Assembly: GCF_026393345.1 (NCBI RefSeq)
Contig: NZ_JAPLAI010000069.1
Location: 4,589 to 53,539, forward strand
DNA: 48,951 nt
Direction: 5' to 3'
From: Microbacterium sp.
Lineage (GTDB): Bacteria; Actinomycetota; Actinomycetes; Actinomycetales; Microbacteriaceae
Below the pieces are notes generated by a model, which was not told the origin of the DNA, searched no databases, and saw nothing but the letters and a program-made list of their open reading frames with translations. The translations under genes were made by a program, and so were the position numbers. Below, piece by piece: positions 8,177-15,118 of the stretch; the stretch's first letter is position 1, and every line of letters starts with the position of its first letter.

Positions 8177-9165
8177 TGTCGCGCCTGCAGCTGACGTTCG
8201 CCTGCTGGGATTACGACCGCATTAAGCCGCTGCAGGATGGCACCGTCGCACCGGAAGGGATCGATCTCAACATCCTTCCCCTCCGGGTGGAGGAGACGTT
8301 CTTCCGCGCGCTGCGTGGGCACGAGTTCGACCTGTGTGAACTCAGCCTGTCGTCGTACCTGCTGACTCGCAACGAACCGAACCCGCCGTTCATCGCCATC
8401 CCGGTGTTCCCGTCGCGGTTCTTCCGACACCAGTCGATCTACGTCAATTCCGACAAGATCTCGTCGCCGCAGGACCTGGTGGGCAAGCGCGTCGGGACGC
8501 CGGAGTATCAGATGACTGCCGGGGTCTGGCAGCGCGGGACTCTCGCCGACGAGTACGGCGTGCCCGTGGACTCAGTCGAGTACGTCACCGGCGCCCTATC
8601 GGGCACGAAGAAGCGGGAGGAGAAGATCCGCCTGCAGCTGCCGGAGAACATCCGGGTGACGCCGATAGAGGAGGGCCGCAATCTCTCCGATATGCTCGCA
8701 GCCGGGGAGATCGACGCGATCTACACGGCACCGGCGCCCTCGACATTCGGGAAGGAGCCGCAGGTACGACACCTGTTCGAGGACTTCGTTGACGTCGAGA
8801 AGGAGTACTTCAGCCGTACCGGGATCTTCCCGATCATGCACGTAGTCGCGATCAAGACGGAGGTCTACGAGAAGCATCCGTGGATCGCCCGGTCGCTGCT
8901 GAAGGCGTTCAACGAGTCGCTCGCCGTCGCCTATGCCGGCTTGCGTGAGCGGTCGGCGTTGAAGGTGATGCTGCCATGGCTGCAGCAGCACGTCGCCGAA
9001 ACAGTACACGCGCTCGGCGAAGACTACTGGGGATACGGGATCGCCAAGAACCGCCATGTCCTTGAGACCTTCGCCCGCTATTCGTACGATCAGGGGCTAT
9101 CCCAGACACTGCGCACACCGGAGGAGATGTTCGCGCCAGGGGTTGAGGAAGGCTTCGTCATCTAA
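8176..9165 (+). CDS. 4,5-dihydroxyphthalate decarboxylase-like protein
   Basis: A 329-residue cytoplasmic protein (no signal peptide) of the family annotated as 4,5-dihydroxyphthalate decarboxylase, with a periplasmic-binding-protein (NMT1/THI5-like) fold. Typical is the N-terminus with CWDYDRIKPLQDG and the following ETFFRALRGHEFDLCELSLS. In phthalate catabolism the enzyme turns 4,5-dihydroxyphthalate into protocatechuate. Family members of other function are common, so the reaction is provisional. ATG 8176 shares its first base with the demethylase stop, implying a joint pathway step. An imperfect hairpin at 9282-9321 may end the transcript. Confidence 0.8.
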   Translation: MSRLQLTFACWDYDRIKPLQDGTVAPEGIDLNILPLRVEETFFRALRGHEFDLCELSLSSYLLTRNEPNPPFIAIPVFPSRFFRHQSIYVNSDKISSPQDLVGKRVGTPEYQMTAGVWQRGTLADEYGVPVDSVEYVTGALSGTKKREEKIRLQLPENIRVTPIEEGRNLSDMLAAGEIDAIYTAPAPSTFGKEPQVRHLFEDFVDVEKEYFSRTGIFPIMHVVAIKTEVYEKHPWIARSLLKAFNESLAVAYAGLRERSALKVMLPWLQQHVAETVHALGEDYWGYGIAKNRHVLETFARYSYDQGLSQTLRTPEEMFAPGVEEGFVI

Positions 9166-9400
9166 CAGCGCCACTCGGCTTCCGCGGCAACCCATCACAA
9201 GCGAGGCTAAGTGTCCGGAGCGTCCCGAGAAGGACGATTCTGGCGAGTCGCGAAGCCGTCTGCGTGGGTGGCGAGCGTCGCCTGAGAAGCCCGGATTTCC
9301 GCCGAAACACGGGCTGCTCAGACGAGAGTAGGGAGTCAGCGCGTTCCGCACCGAATCGGCCCAGACGTCACGCGCGACCCTGCGACGGTGACGTCCCCTG
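9166..9400. other. Non-coding stretch downstream of the decarboxylase-like gene
   Basis: The gap from 9166 to the transposase start at 9509 is 343 bp. No supported gene was found in it. It contains an imperfect hairpin (9282-9321) and, from about 9401, the probable left end and promoter region of the IS256-type element. Confidence 0.5.
9282..9321 (+). terminator. Candidate terminator hairpin
   Basis: Arms CTGAGAAGCCCG and CGGGCTGCTCAG pair with one mismatch around a 16-nt loop, 117 nt after the decarboxylase-like stop. There is no T-tract, so termination is only plausible. Confidence 0.35.
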
Positions 9401-9956
9401 GGGTGGTGTAGTTTTCCGGCTCGAGTTTCACGTCCGGGACGTGGTGAGCCATCGTGCGATGGTCAGTGAGAACTGTCTAGGAATCTCACGAAAGGACACA
9501 AACGCACGATGGCTCTTGACCAGTCTGCCCTCCTCGAGCTGCTCGGGGAACTGAAACTCACCGATGTGAATGACCGAATCCGGGTCGCGACCGAGACGCT
9601 CTATCAAGAGCTGATCGACGCGGAAGCGGCCGCGTTCATCGGCGCCGCCCCATTCGAGCGCACCCCGGATCGTGTTGCGCAGCGAAACGGGACCCGGCTG
9701 CGCACGCTGACGACGACCGCGGGTGAGCTCGAGCTGCGGATCCCGAAGCTGCGGCAGGGGTCGTTCTTCCCGTCGCTGCTGGAACGCCGCCGCCGGGTCG
9801 ACCAAGCCCTGTTCGCGGTCGTGATGGAGGCGTACGTCCACGGCGTCTCCACGAGGAAGGTCGACGATCTCGTGAAGGCGCTCGGCGCCGACACCGGGAT
9901 CAGCAAGTCCGAGGTCTCCCGGATCTGCCAGAACCTCGACGAGGACGTCGCCGCTT
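9401..9956 (+). mobile_element. Truncated IS256-family insertion sequence
   Basis: Left part of an IS256-type element. It appears to begin near GGGGTGGTGTAG (9401), which resembles a terminal inverted repeat of actinobacterial IS256 elements. It contains the start of the transposase and is cut off at about 9953-9957 by unrelated sequence. The right terminal repeat is absent, so the element cannot transpose by itself. The exact left boundary was not proven. Confidence 0.7.
9509..9956 (+). pseudogene. IS256-family transposase, N-terminal fragment
   Basis: The first roughly 148 residues match the N-terminal region of IS256/MutA-type transposases: QRNGTRLRTL, a GELELRIPKLRQGSFFPSLL segment and YVHGVSTRKVDDLVKALG followed by the helix with SKSEVSRICQNLDEDVAA. 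A full transposase has about 400 residues; the catalytic DDE core is missing. The frame happens to stay open into downstream fragments up to 10525, giving a false fusion protein. ATG 9509 has AAAGGA upstream. Confidence 0.88.
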
Positions 9957-10032
9957 CTTCTTCCCGAAGAAGGCCATGCCCGAAGTCGACGAGCACGACC
10001 TTGCCGAGACGGTCGCCGAACGGTTGGTGTAG
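9955..10032 (+). pseudogene. Unidentified 3'-terminal coding fragment
   Basis: In the frame beginning TTC TTC at 9955 there is a 25-codon tail, ending ...ERLV and TAG (10030-10032), immediately followed by a strong terminator hairpin at 10036-10072. The layout of a short coding tail plus terminator is what would remain of the 3' end of a foreign gene after a deletion joined it to the transposase. The parent gene was not recognised. Confidence 0.4.
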
Positions 10033-10035
10033 AAA

Positions 10036-10072
10036 CGAGAAGAAGCCCCGGATATTCCGGGGCTTCTTCTCG
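10036..10072 (+). terminator. Rho-independent-type hairpin in island scrap region
   Basis: A perfect 17-bp inverted repeat (arms 10036-10052 and 10056-10072, core GAAGCCCCGGA) with a 3-nt TAT loop, 3 nt after a TAG stop. It is the strongest hairpin in the island and probably belongs to the lost gene whose tail precedes it. Confidence 0.75.
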
Positions 10073-10092
10073 CACTGCTGGATCGCGGCGCT

Positions 10093-10693
10093 GTCGTCCA
10101 CCCACAGCGCGACGAGTGTACGTCGCGCGCACGAAGTGCTCGCCGGCATCCTCGAGATCGCGACGAGAGATCGACGTATCTCGACGAATCCTGCCCGCGG
10201 CGTAAAGCGGCCCGCGGCGGAGGCTGCGCGTCCGGAACTCATCGTCTTCCTGGCCTACACCGGTCTGCGGTGGGGTGAAGCGACCGGCCTCCGTGTCAAG
10301 CACATCGATCTGAAGCGTCGACGCGTCAGCGTGGAGGAGAACGCCGTCGAGGTGGGCAGCTTCATCGAGATCGGCACTCCCAAGACCCATGAGAAGCGTC
10401 AGGTGCCCTACCCGGCGTTCCTCGCCGACACGATGCAGACGCTCGTCGCCGGCAAAGGGCGCGACGCACTTGTCTTCGGCGAGGGGCGGATCCACGTACG
10501 TCGTCCGAAGGCGACGACGGGATAGTGCAACAGTGCGGTCTGCCGCGCGCAGGAGAAGTCGGCGGCCGCCATCGAGGCTGCTGTGGATGCGGGGGAGGAG
10601 CCGCCGCACCCATTCCCGCGCGTGACGCCGCACGACCTGCGGCACACCGCGGCCATTTCGGCGAGGCGTGACCGCTGCGATCCCAGTCGGGAT
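10093..10693 (+). pseudogene. Tyrosine recombinase (phage-type integrase) remnant
   Basis: The sequence encodes the core and part of the catalytic domain of a tyrosine integrase: AHEVLAGILEIATRD, NPARGVKRP, FLAYTGLRWGEATGLR (box I arginine) and, further on, TPHDLRHTAAISA (box II His and Arg). An in-frame TAG at 10523-10525 stands where relatives usually have a tryptophan, so a TGG to TAG change is likely. After the box II region the gene stops abruptly at 10693, losing the nucleophilic tyrosine. The N-terminus is also missing. It lies 25 bp from the 3' end of tRNA-Lys, the classic position of an island integrase. Confidence 0.85.
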
Positions 10694-10717
10694 TAGGGAT
10701 GAAGGCGGTCGAAATAC

Positions 10718-10793
10718 TGGTGGGCCCCGTGGGGCTCGAACCCACGACCCGCGGATTAAAAGTCCGATGCTCTACCGACTGAGCTAGAGGCCC
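10718..10793 (-). tRNA. tRNA-Lys (anticodon TTT)
   Basis: A 76-nt cloverleaf on the reverse strand: acceptor arm GGGCCTC pairing with GGGGCCC (one G-U), D-stem GCTC/GAGC, anticodon loop CTTTTAA giving TTT, T-loop GTTCGAGC. The 3' CCA is encoded at 10718-10720. The 3' end faces the island, making this the probable integration target. Confidence 0.97.
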
Positions 10794-10862
10794 CAATGCC
10801 TCCAGACTACTTCGTCCGTGAGGCCACTCGGAAACGACGAACCGGACGCTCAACACACGTGA

Positions 10863-10894
10863 AGCGCCCGCCGATCCGAAGACCGGCGGGCGCT
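10863..10894 (-). terminator. Terminator hairpin after fasciclin lipoprotein gene
   Basis: Perfect 11-bp inverted repeat AGCGCCCGCCG / CGGCGGGCGCT (10863-10873 and 10884-10894), 14 nt beyond the stop of the reverse-strand lipoprotein gene. There is no marked T-tract. Confidence 0.7.
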
Positions 10895-10907
10895 GCATCC
10901 CGGGTGC

Positions 10908-11564
10908 TTACGCTGCCGGGGGCATCAGCACCGTGTCGATGAGGTACACGGTGGCGTTGGCGGTTTTCACGCCGCCGCAGATGACGGTGGACTCGCCGTT
11001 GACCATCCAGTCGTCACCGCTGCCGGTGACCTCGAGGTCCTGACCCTCGACGGTCGTGTGCATGCCCTCGATGTCGGCCGGCGCGATCTGGCCGGGGACC
11101 ACGTGGTACGTGAGGATCTTCGTCAGCAGGTCGCTGTCGGTCTTCAGTGTCTCGATGGTGGCCGCGTCGATCTTCGCGAACGCGTCATCGACCGGGGCGA
11201 ACACGGTGAACTCGCTGCCGTTGAGCGTGTCGACGAGGTTCACGTTGGGGTTCAGCTGCCCACTCACGGCGGAGACCAGCGTCGTCAGCAGGGGGTTGTT
11301 GGAGGCCGCCGTCGCGACCGGGTCCATCGACATGCCCTCGACGGAGCCGGCGCCGGAGGGCACGGCTTCGGCGTAGTCGGCGCAGCCCGCGCCGACGAGG
11401 TCGGCCATCGCGTCGTCGGTGGGCATGGCGGATTCGCTCTCCATCGGAGCGGAGCTAGGCGACTCGGTGGTCTCGGATGCGGTGCCGCTACAGGCGGAGA
11501 GGGCGAATACTCCCGCGAGAGCCAGGGACAGGCCGGCTGCAAACTTTTTCTTCGTGCTGAGCAT
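10908..11564 (-). CDS. Fasciclin-domain lipoprotein (MPT70/MPT83-like)
   Basis: A 218-residue secreted lipoprotein. It has a lysine-rich start, a hydrophobic signal segment and the lipobox LSAC (Cys at about 25), then a Ser/Thr/Glu-rich linker. One fasciclin (FAS1) domain spans about residues 75-216, with [32 protein letters not shown] and [10 protein letters not shown] as the standard FAS1 signatures. FAS1 domains mediate adhesion or surface interactions. In Mycobacterium the homologues MPT70/MPT83 belong to the SigK regulon, and here sigK-rskA lies divergently next door, which supports the same link. GGAGG is 8 nt before the ATG. Confidence 0.93.
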   Translation of the reverse strand: MLSTKKKFAAGLSLALAGVFALSACSGTASETTESPSSAPMESESAMPTDDAMADLVGAGCADYAEAVPSGAGSVEGMSMDPVATAASNNPLLTTLVSAVSGQLNPNVNLVDTLNGSEFTVFAPVDDAFAKIDAATIETLKTDSDLLTKILTYHVVPGQIAPADIEGMHTTVEGQDLEVTGSGDDWMVNGESTVICGGVKTANATVYLIDTVLMPPAA

Positions 11565-11615
11565 GAGTACTACCTCCGGTGTGAGGACGCCGCGCTGTTG
11601 CGGCGTTCACAGGGT

Positions 11616-11643
11616 CGTTCGGTGCCCCGCCTGAATCGGATGG
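11616..11643 (-). promoter_or_regulatory. SigK-like promoter of the fasciclin lipoprotein gene
   Basis: On the reverse strand CCATCC (11638-11643) is followed after 16 bp by CGAACG (11616-11621), about 50 nt before the start codon at 11564. The mycobacterial SigK consensus, as I recall it, is CCATCC-N16/17-CGAATA, so the -35 matches fully and the -10 in four of six positions. The neighbouring sigK makes this the likely target. The match was found by eye. Confidence 0.65.
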
Positions 11644-11644
11644 G

Positions 11645-11666
11645 AAAAGATTCAGAAGAATCTTTT
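11645..11666. promoter_or_regulatory. Palindrome between fasciclin gene and sigK
   Basis: Perfect inverted repeat with 9-bp arms AAAAGATTC and GAATCTTTT around AGAA, directly upstream of the putative SigK -35 element. A/T-rich in a GC-rich genome and centrally placed in the divergent region, it could be an operator for an additional regulator, or a hairpin. Confidence 0.5.
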
Positions 11667-11751
11667 CGATGCCCGAAGGACGCGGTTCCGCGTCGCGTCA
11701 ACCCCCGGCACCGGATGCGGGCAACGGAGCGTCTTCGGTCATGCTGGGGTC

Positions 11752-12342
11752 ATGGTGATCGACGGCATCGACGTGCCCGACGACGGGTCAGTCCCGGTCG
11801 ACCACATCGGTGAACTGCTCGTGCGCACGGCCTCGGGAGATCAGGCAGCGTTCGCCGAGCTCTACGACATGCTCTCTTCCCGCGCGTTCGGCCTCATCCT
11901 TCGGGTGCTCGTCGACCGGTCGCAGAGCGAGGAAGTGCTGCAGGAAGTGTTCCTCGAGGTGTGGCAATCCGCATCCCGCTTTGTTCCGAACAAGGGGCAA
12001 GGAAGGACATGGGTGCTCACGATCGCACACCGCCGGGCCGTCGACCGCGTCAGAGCGTCGCAGTCGAGCACGGACCGGGACGTGCGAGCGGGGTTCCGCG
12101 ACCTGGGTGCGCCGCATGACGGCGTCGCCGAGGAAGTGGAGCTGCGGATCGAAGGCGCCAAGGTGTCCGACGCGCTGAACCAGCTACCCGACGCACAGCG
12201 TGAAGCGCTCACCCTCGCCTATTACGGGGGTTACAGTCAGAGCGAAATCGCGGCGCTCGTCGGGGCGCCGCTCGGCACGATCAAGACACGGATGCGGGAC
12301 GGACTCTCGCGACTTCGAACGAGTATGGGGGTGACGGCATGA
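11752..12342 (+). CDS. sigK: ECF RNA polymerase sigma factor SigK
   Basis: A 196-residue group IV (ECF) sigma factor. Region 2 (about residues 25-95) contains AFAELYDMLSSRAFGLILRV, EEVLQEVFLEVWQ and TWVLTIAHRRAVDRVR. Region 4 (about 140-190) contains GGYSQSEIAALVGAPLGTIKTRMRDGLSRLR, the helix-turn-helix for the -35 box. It overlaps the anti-sigma gene by 4 bp. The combination with an RskA homologue and a fasciclin lipoprotein identifies it as the SigK group, which directs surface-antigen transcription when released from RskA. A CATGCT hexamer lies 6 nt before the ATG, a weak hint of a leaderless transcript. Confidence 0.92.
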   Translation: MVIDGIDVPDDGSVPVDHIGELLVRTASGDQAAFAELYDMLSSRAFGLILRVLVDRSQSEEVLQEVFLEVWQSASRFVPNKGQGRTWVLTIAHRRAVDRVRASQSSTDRDVRAGFRDLGAPHDGVAEEVELRIEGAKVSDALNQLPDAQREALTLAYYGGYSQSEIAALVGAPLGTIKTRMRDGLSRLRTSMGVTA

Positions 12343-13118
12343 ACGAACGAGACTTCGACGAACTCTCCGCCGGGCACGCCCTGCATGCCCTGTCGGCGGA
12401 GGACGAGCGCGCCTACCAGCAGGCGCTCGCCGCCCGGCCCGACCGGCAGGCTCACGGCCGTGCCGACGAGACCGCCGCCGCCCTGCTCTCGGACGCGGTC
12501 GCCGACGAGACGCCCCCCGCCGACCTCCGGGCGCGCCTGCTCGCGCAGATCGCCACCACCCCGCAGACCCCGGATGCGGTCGCGCCTGGGGCCGACGCCG
12601 AAGAGGCGCTGCTCCCGAACGACCTTGCGGGTCCGTCCGCGGTGACCGGGCCTCGCCCCTCCCGCTTCGGCCGCGCCTGGTTCGCGCTTGCCGCGAGCAT
12701 CGCCCTCATCGTCGCGGTCGGCGCGGGCGTCGCCGTGTTCAGCCAGCAGGTGCAGCCCTCGCCGGCCGCGGTCGCGCTGGAGCGGATCGAGGGTGCGGGC
12801 GACGCGCAGACCGCATCCACCACCCTCGCCGACGGCGGTGTGGCGACCGCGCACTGGTCGCCGTCACTGGGGGAGGCGGTACTCGTCAGCGACGGGCTGC
12901 CGGAGATCCCCGAGGATCGCGCGTTCGAGCTGTGGTTCATCCGCGACGGCACCCCCATCTCGGCGGGTGTGTTCACCGCGGAGGGCGATGACGCGACCGC
13001 GCGGCTCACCGGCGATATGCACGCCGGCGACGTGATCGCGGTGACGATCGAACAGGCCGGCGGCTCACCCACCGGCGACCCGACCACAGATGCGATCGTC
13101 GCGATCCCGACCGCCTGA
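12339..13118 (+). CDS. rskA: Anti-sigma-K factor RskA
   Basis: A 259-residue single-span membrane protein. The N-terminal cytoplasmic domain (about 1-95, with ELSAGHALHALSAEDERAYQQAL, the zinc-less anti-sigma domain) binds the sigma factor. One transmembrane helix follows (about 112-133, FALAASIALIVAVGAGVAVF). The extracytoplasmic RskA domain (about 145-255) contains AFELWFIRDGTPISAGVF. In mycobacteria regulated proteolysis of RskA frees SigK. The ATG overlaps the sigK stop (ATGA). The last codons and the stop are the first unit of a tandem repeat that continues downstream. Confidence 0.92.
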   Translation: MNERDFDELSAGHALHALSAEDERAYQQALAARPDRQAHGRADETAAALLSDAVADETPPADLRARLLAQIATTPQTPDAVAPGADAEEALLPNDLAGPSAVTGPRPSRFGRAWFALAASIALIVAVGAGVAVFSQQVQPSPAAVALERIEGAGDAQTASTTLADGGVATAHWSPSLGEAVLVSDGLPEIPEDRAFELWFIRDGTPISAGVFTAEGDDATARLTGDMHAGDVIAVTIEQAGGSPTGDPTTDAIVAIPTA

Positions 13119-13348
13119 CCCGAAGCCCCCGGGGATCGTCGCGATCCGGACCCGCGGTCCGGACCGCCTGACGCGGGAGCCCCCTGGGGTCGTTGCGATC
13201 CCGACCGCCTGACCCGCAGCGCCCTGGGATCGTCGCGGTCCGGACTGCCTGACCCGAAGCCCCCGGGGATCGTCGCGATCCCGACCGCCTGACCCGAAGC
13301 CCCCGGGGATCGTCGCGATCCGGACCGCCTGACCCGCGAGTACCCTGG
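13095..13348. repeat. 40-bp tandem repeat derived from the 3' end of rskA
   Basis: Six head-to-tail copies of a unit beginning ATCGTCGCGATCC and ending CCCCGGGG. Copies lie at 13095-13134, 13135-13188 (with a 14-bp internal expansion), 13189-13228, 13229-13268, 13269-13308 and 13309-13348. Copies 1 and 5 are identical; the others differ at a few bases. Copy 1 is coding (last codons and stop of rskA), so the array grew by duplication of a gene end. It fills the gap to the next gene, whose -10 hexamer is formed in the last copy. Confidence 0.9.
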
Positions 13349-13353
13349 ATTCG

Positions 13354-13992
13354 GTGACAGACGACTCCCGGCCCTTCCACAAGCCCGTCCGGCGCCCGGC
13401 GGAGCTCTTCGACCGCCTGTTCTCGGCCGAGGACCCGGCCGAGGTCTCGCGCGTGGCCCACTCCACCGCGATGGCGCTGCTGTCGCGTGTGCGCGCCGAC
13501 CCGGATGCGGACGTCGTCGAGCGCCTCGTCGCCTTCACGGATCACAACGGCATCGACGACATCGCCGAGCTGTGGTCGCGGGCTCCGGCCCGCTCGCTTC
13601 CCGGGGCGCTATGGCGGCTGTACCTGCTGCAGCTCATGATCCACGACGACGCCCCCTCGTCCGCGCTCCTGTACGAGCGGGGACGCGTGGCCACGGGTTC
13701 CTCGGACGAGGTCGTCGTCGGCGCTCCAGTGCCGGCGAGCCCGGAGGAGATGGTCGCTCTCATCGACACCATCCTGCGCGGCCTCTTCCAGGGTGATTTC
13801 GCGATCGCGCTGGAGCGTGCGGCGGCGTTCTGCCGCATCCAGTCGGCCGGCGCCACCCATGTCGCCGACGACTACGAGCTCAGCGAGCCGGAGCGGGCGT
13901 CCGCGTTGACGACGCGCGCGCTGCGGCTGTCGACCTACGCGGAAGATCTCGCGGCGGCCGCGGGGCTGTGGCGCCGGGAGTCGCTGACCTGA
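13354..13992 (+). CDS. Conserved hypothetical protein
   Basis: A 212-residue soluble, alpha-helical, acidic protein without a recognisable catalytic motif or signal peptide. It resembles proteins conserved in Microbacteriaceae that, as I recall, are sometimes mislabelled as RNA polymerase beta subunit; nothing here supports that label. The GTG start at 13354 is supported by TACCCT (13341-13346), a -10 hexamer ending 7 nt upstream, so the mRNA would be leaderless. It stands alone downstream of the tandem repeat. Function unknown. Confidence 0.75.
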   Translation: MTDDSRPFHKPVRRPAELFDRLFSAEDPAEVSRVAHSTAMALLSRVRADPDADVVERLVAFTDHNGIDDIAELWSRAPARSLPGALWRLYLLQLMIHDDAPSSALLYERGRVATGSSDEVVVGAPVPASPEEMVALIDTILRGLFQGDFAIALERAAAFCRIQSAGATHVADDYELSEPERASALTTRALRLSTYAEDLAAAAGLWRRESLT

Positions 13993-14092
13993 TTCTCGCC
14001 GGGATGCGGATCGCCGCCCGGACATGAAGGTGCCGGGCCGCTGAACGCCTCTCGGCGCGAGGCCGCTCAAAGCGGCAAAAGATGGAGCCCGG

Positions 14093-14124
14093 GGTTACAG
14101 CGGCCCGGCTGATCCAGTGTAACC
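14093..14124. repeat. Inverted repeat upstream of the aminotransferase gene
   Basis: GGTTACA (14093-14099) and TGTAACC (14118-14124) form an inverted repeat with an 18-nt GC-rich loop in the 169-bp gap between two forward genes. It could be an operator or a weak terminator for the preceding gene; nothing decides between these. Confidence 0.45.
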
Positions 14125-14161
14125 GAGGCCGCGCGCGAGGCATTCCCCTAGGCTCGAATTC

Positions 14162-15046
14162 ATGGCCTGGCGTCACGCACTTCTGCTCACCCCCGCGGCA
14201 TCCGACGATGTCCGCACCGACTTCGCCGACACGTTCACCGTGATCGACCCGTCGGCACCGGCGTTGAGCGTGGGGGAGCTGAGCACGCAGCGCGGGGACG
14301 GCATCTTCGAGTCGATCGGCGTCGTCGATGGCCACGCGCAGGAGGTCGATGCGCACCTGGAGCGCCTCGCCCATTCCGCGCAGCTCTGCGACCTGCCGGT
14401 GCCGAACGTCGTGCAGTGGCGGCAGGCCGTGACCGCCGCCGCATCCGAGTGCCCGGCAGGGGAGTGCGTGATCAAGCTCATCCTCAGCCGCGGCGTCGAG
14501 CACGGCCCGACCCCGACCGCGTGGGTCACGGTCGCGACGGCGCCCGACAACTCCGCGGTGCGCGAGCGGGGCATCCGGGTCGTGATCCTCGACCGCGGCT
14601 ACGACAGCGCTGCACCCGCCCGGGCGCCGTGGCTGCTGCTCGGCGCGAAGACCCTGTCGTACGCAACGAACATGGCTGCGATCCGCGAGGCGCACCGTCG
14701 CGGATCCGACGACGCCGTCTTCGTCTCGAGCGACGGGATCCTGCTCGAGGGGCCGACGTCGTCGCTGATCCTCCGCCAAGGCGACCGGTTCGTCACGCCC
14801 GCGCCGGGCGCCGGCATCCTCCATGGCACGACCCAGCTGAGCCTGTTCGCATGGCTCGAGTCGCAGGGTTACGAGACCGGATATGAGACGCTCCCGGTGT
14901 CTGCGCTGCACGAGGCGGATGCGGCGTGGCTGCTGTCGAGCGTGCGACTCGCCGCCGGGATCACCTCGGTCGACGGCGCGCCGCTGCCGTACGACGCCGC
15001 TTTCACCGCATCCATCAACCGGTACCTCCTCTCGCCCCGCGACTGA
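14162..15046 (+). CDS. Class IV aminotransferase, PabC-like (aminodeoxychorismate lyase)
   Basis: A 294-residue PLP enzyme of fold type IV. RGDGIFESIGV near residue 45, the PLP-lysine region LLGAKTLSYATNM (about 160-172), the LLEGPTSSL motif with the PLP-contacting glutamate, and the late GILHGTTQ segment fit the family. Among its members 4-amino-4-deoxychorismate lyase (folate synthesis) is the best guess for an isolated actinobacterial gene; branched-chain or D-amino acid aminotransferase is possible. The ATG has TAGGCT (14149-14154) as a -10 box 7 nt upstream, so translation is probably leaderless. Confidence 0.82.
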   Translation: MAWRHALLLTPAASDDVRTDFADTFTVIDPSAPALSVGELSTQRGDGIFESIGVVDGHAQEVDAHLERLAHSAQLCDLPVPNVVQWRQAVTAAASECPAGECVIKLILSRGVEHGPTPTAWVTVATAPDNSAVRERGIRVVILDRGYDSAAPARAPWLLLGAKTLSYATNMAAIREAHRRGSDDAVFVSSDGILLEGPTSSLILRQGDRFVTPAPGAGILHGTTQLSLFAWLESQGYETGYETLPVSALHEADAAWLLSSVRLAAGITSVDGAPLPYDAAFTASINRYLLSPRD

Positions 15047-15118
15047 CCTGGCCCCGCGCGCCGCGCCCGGCACCCCCACCGTCGTTCGGAGGTGCCGTGC
15101 GCGACGCTCGGCACCCCC

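Larger units (their letters stand above)
1..10717. mobile_element. Putative catabolic genomic island abutting tRNA-Lys
   Basis: This stretch ends exactly where the encoded CCA of a reverse-strand tRNA-Lys begins (10718) and carries, at that edge, a decayed tyrosine integrase and a broken IS256-type transposase. It holds nine catabolic or regulatory genes unrelated to the housekeeping genes that follow. The octamer GGATGCGG/CCGCATCC, abundant in the rest of the window, was not found between 1 and about 10,580. The left edge lies outside the window. The island is an inference from these combined signs; no attachment-site repeat was confirmed. Confidence 0.6.

Noticed and set aside
8176..9165. 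ABC transporter solute-binding protein
   Set aside because: The fold is similar, but there is no signal peptide or lipobox and no permease or ATPase nearby.
9509..10525. One 338-residue transposase-integrase fusion
   Set aside because: The three parts belong to different families and two end abruptly; the open frame is accidental.
13095..13348. Tandem repeats as a CRISPR array
   Set aside because: Units are contiguous without unique spacers and no cas genes are near.
13006..13545. Reverse-strand frame encoding repeated peptides
   Set aside because: The repetition is a by-product of the 40-bp tandem array and overlaps two genes on the other strand; no family resemblance.
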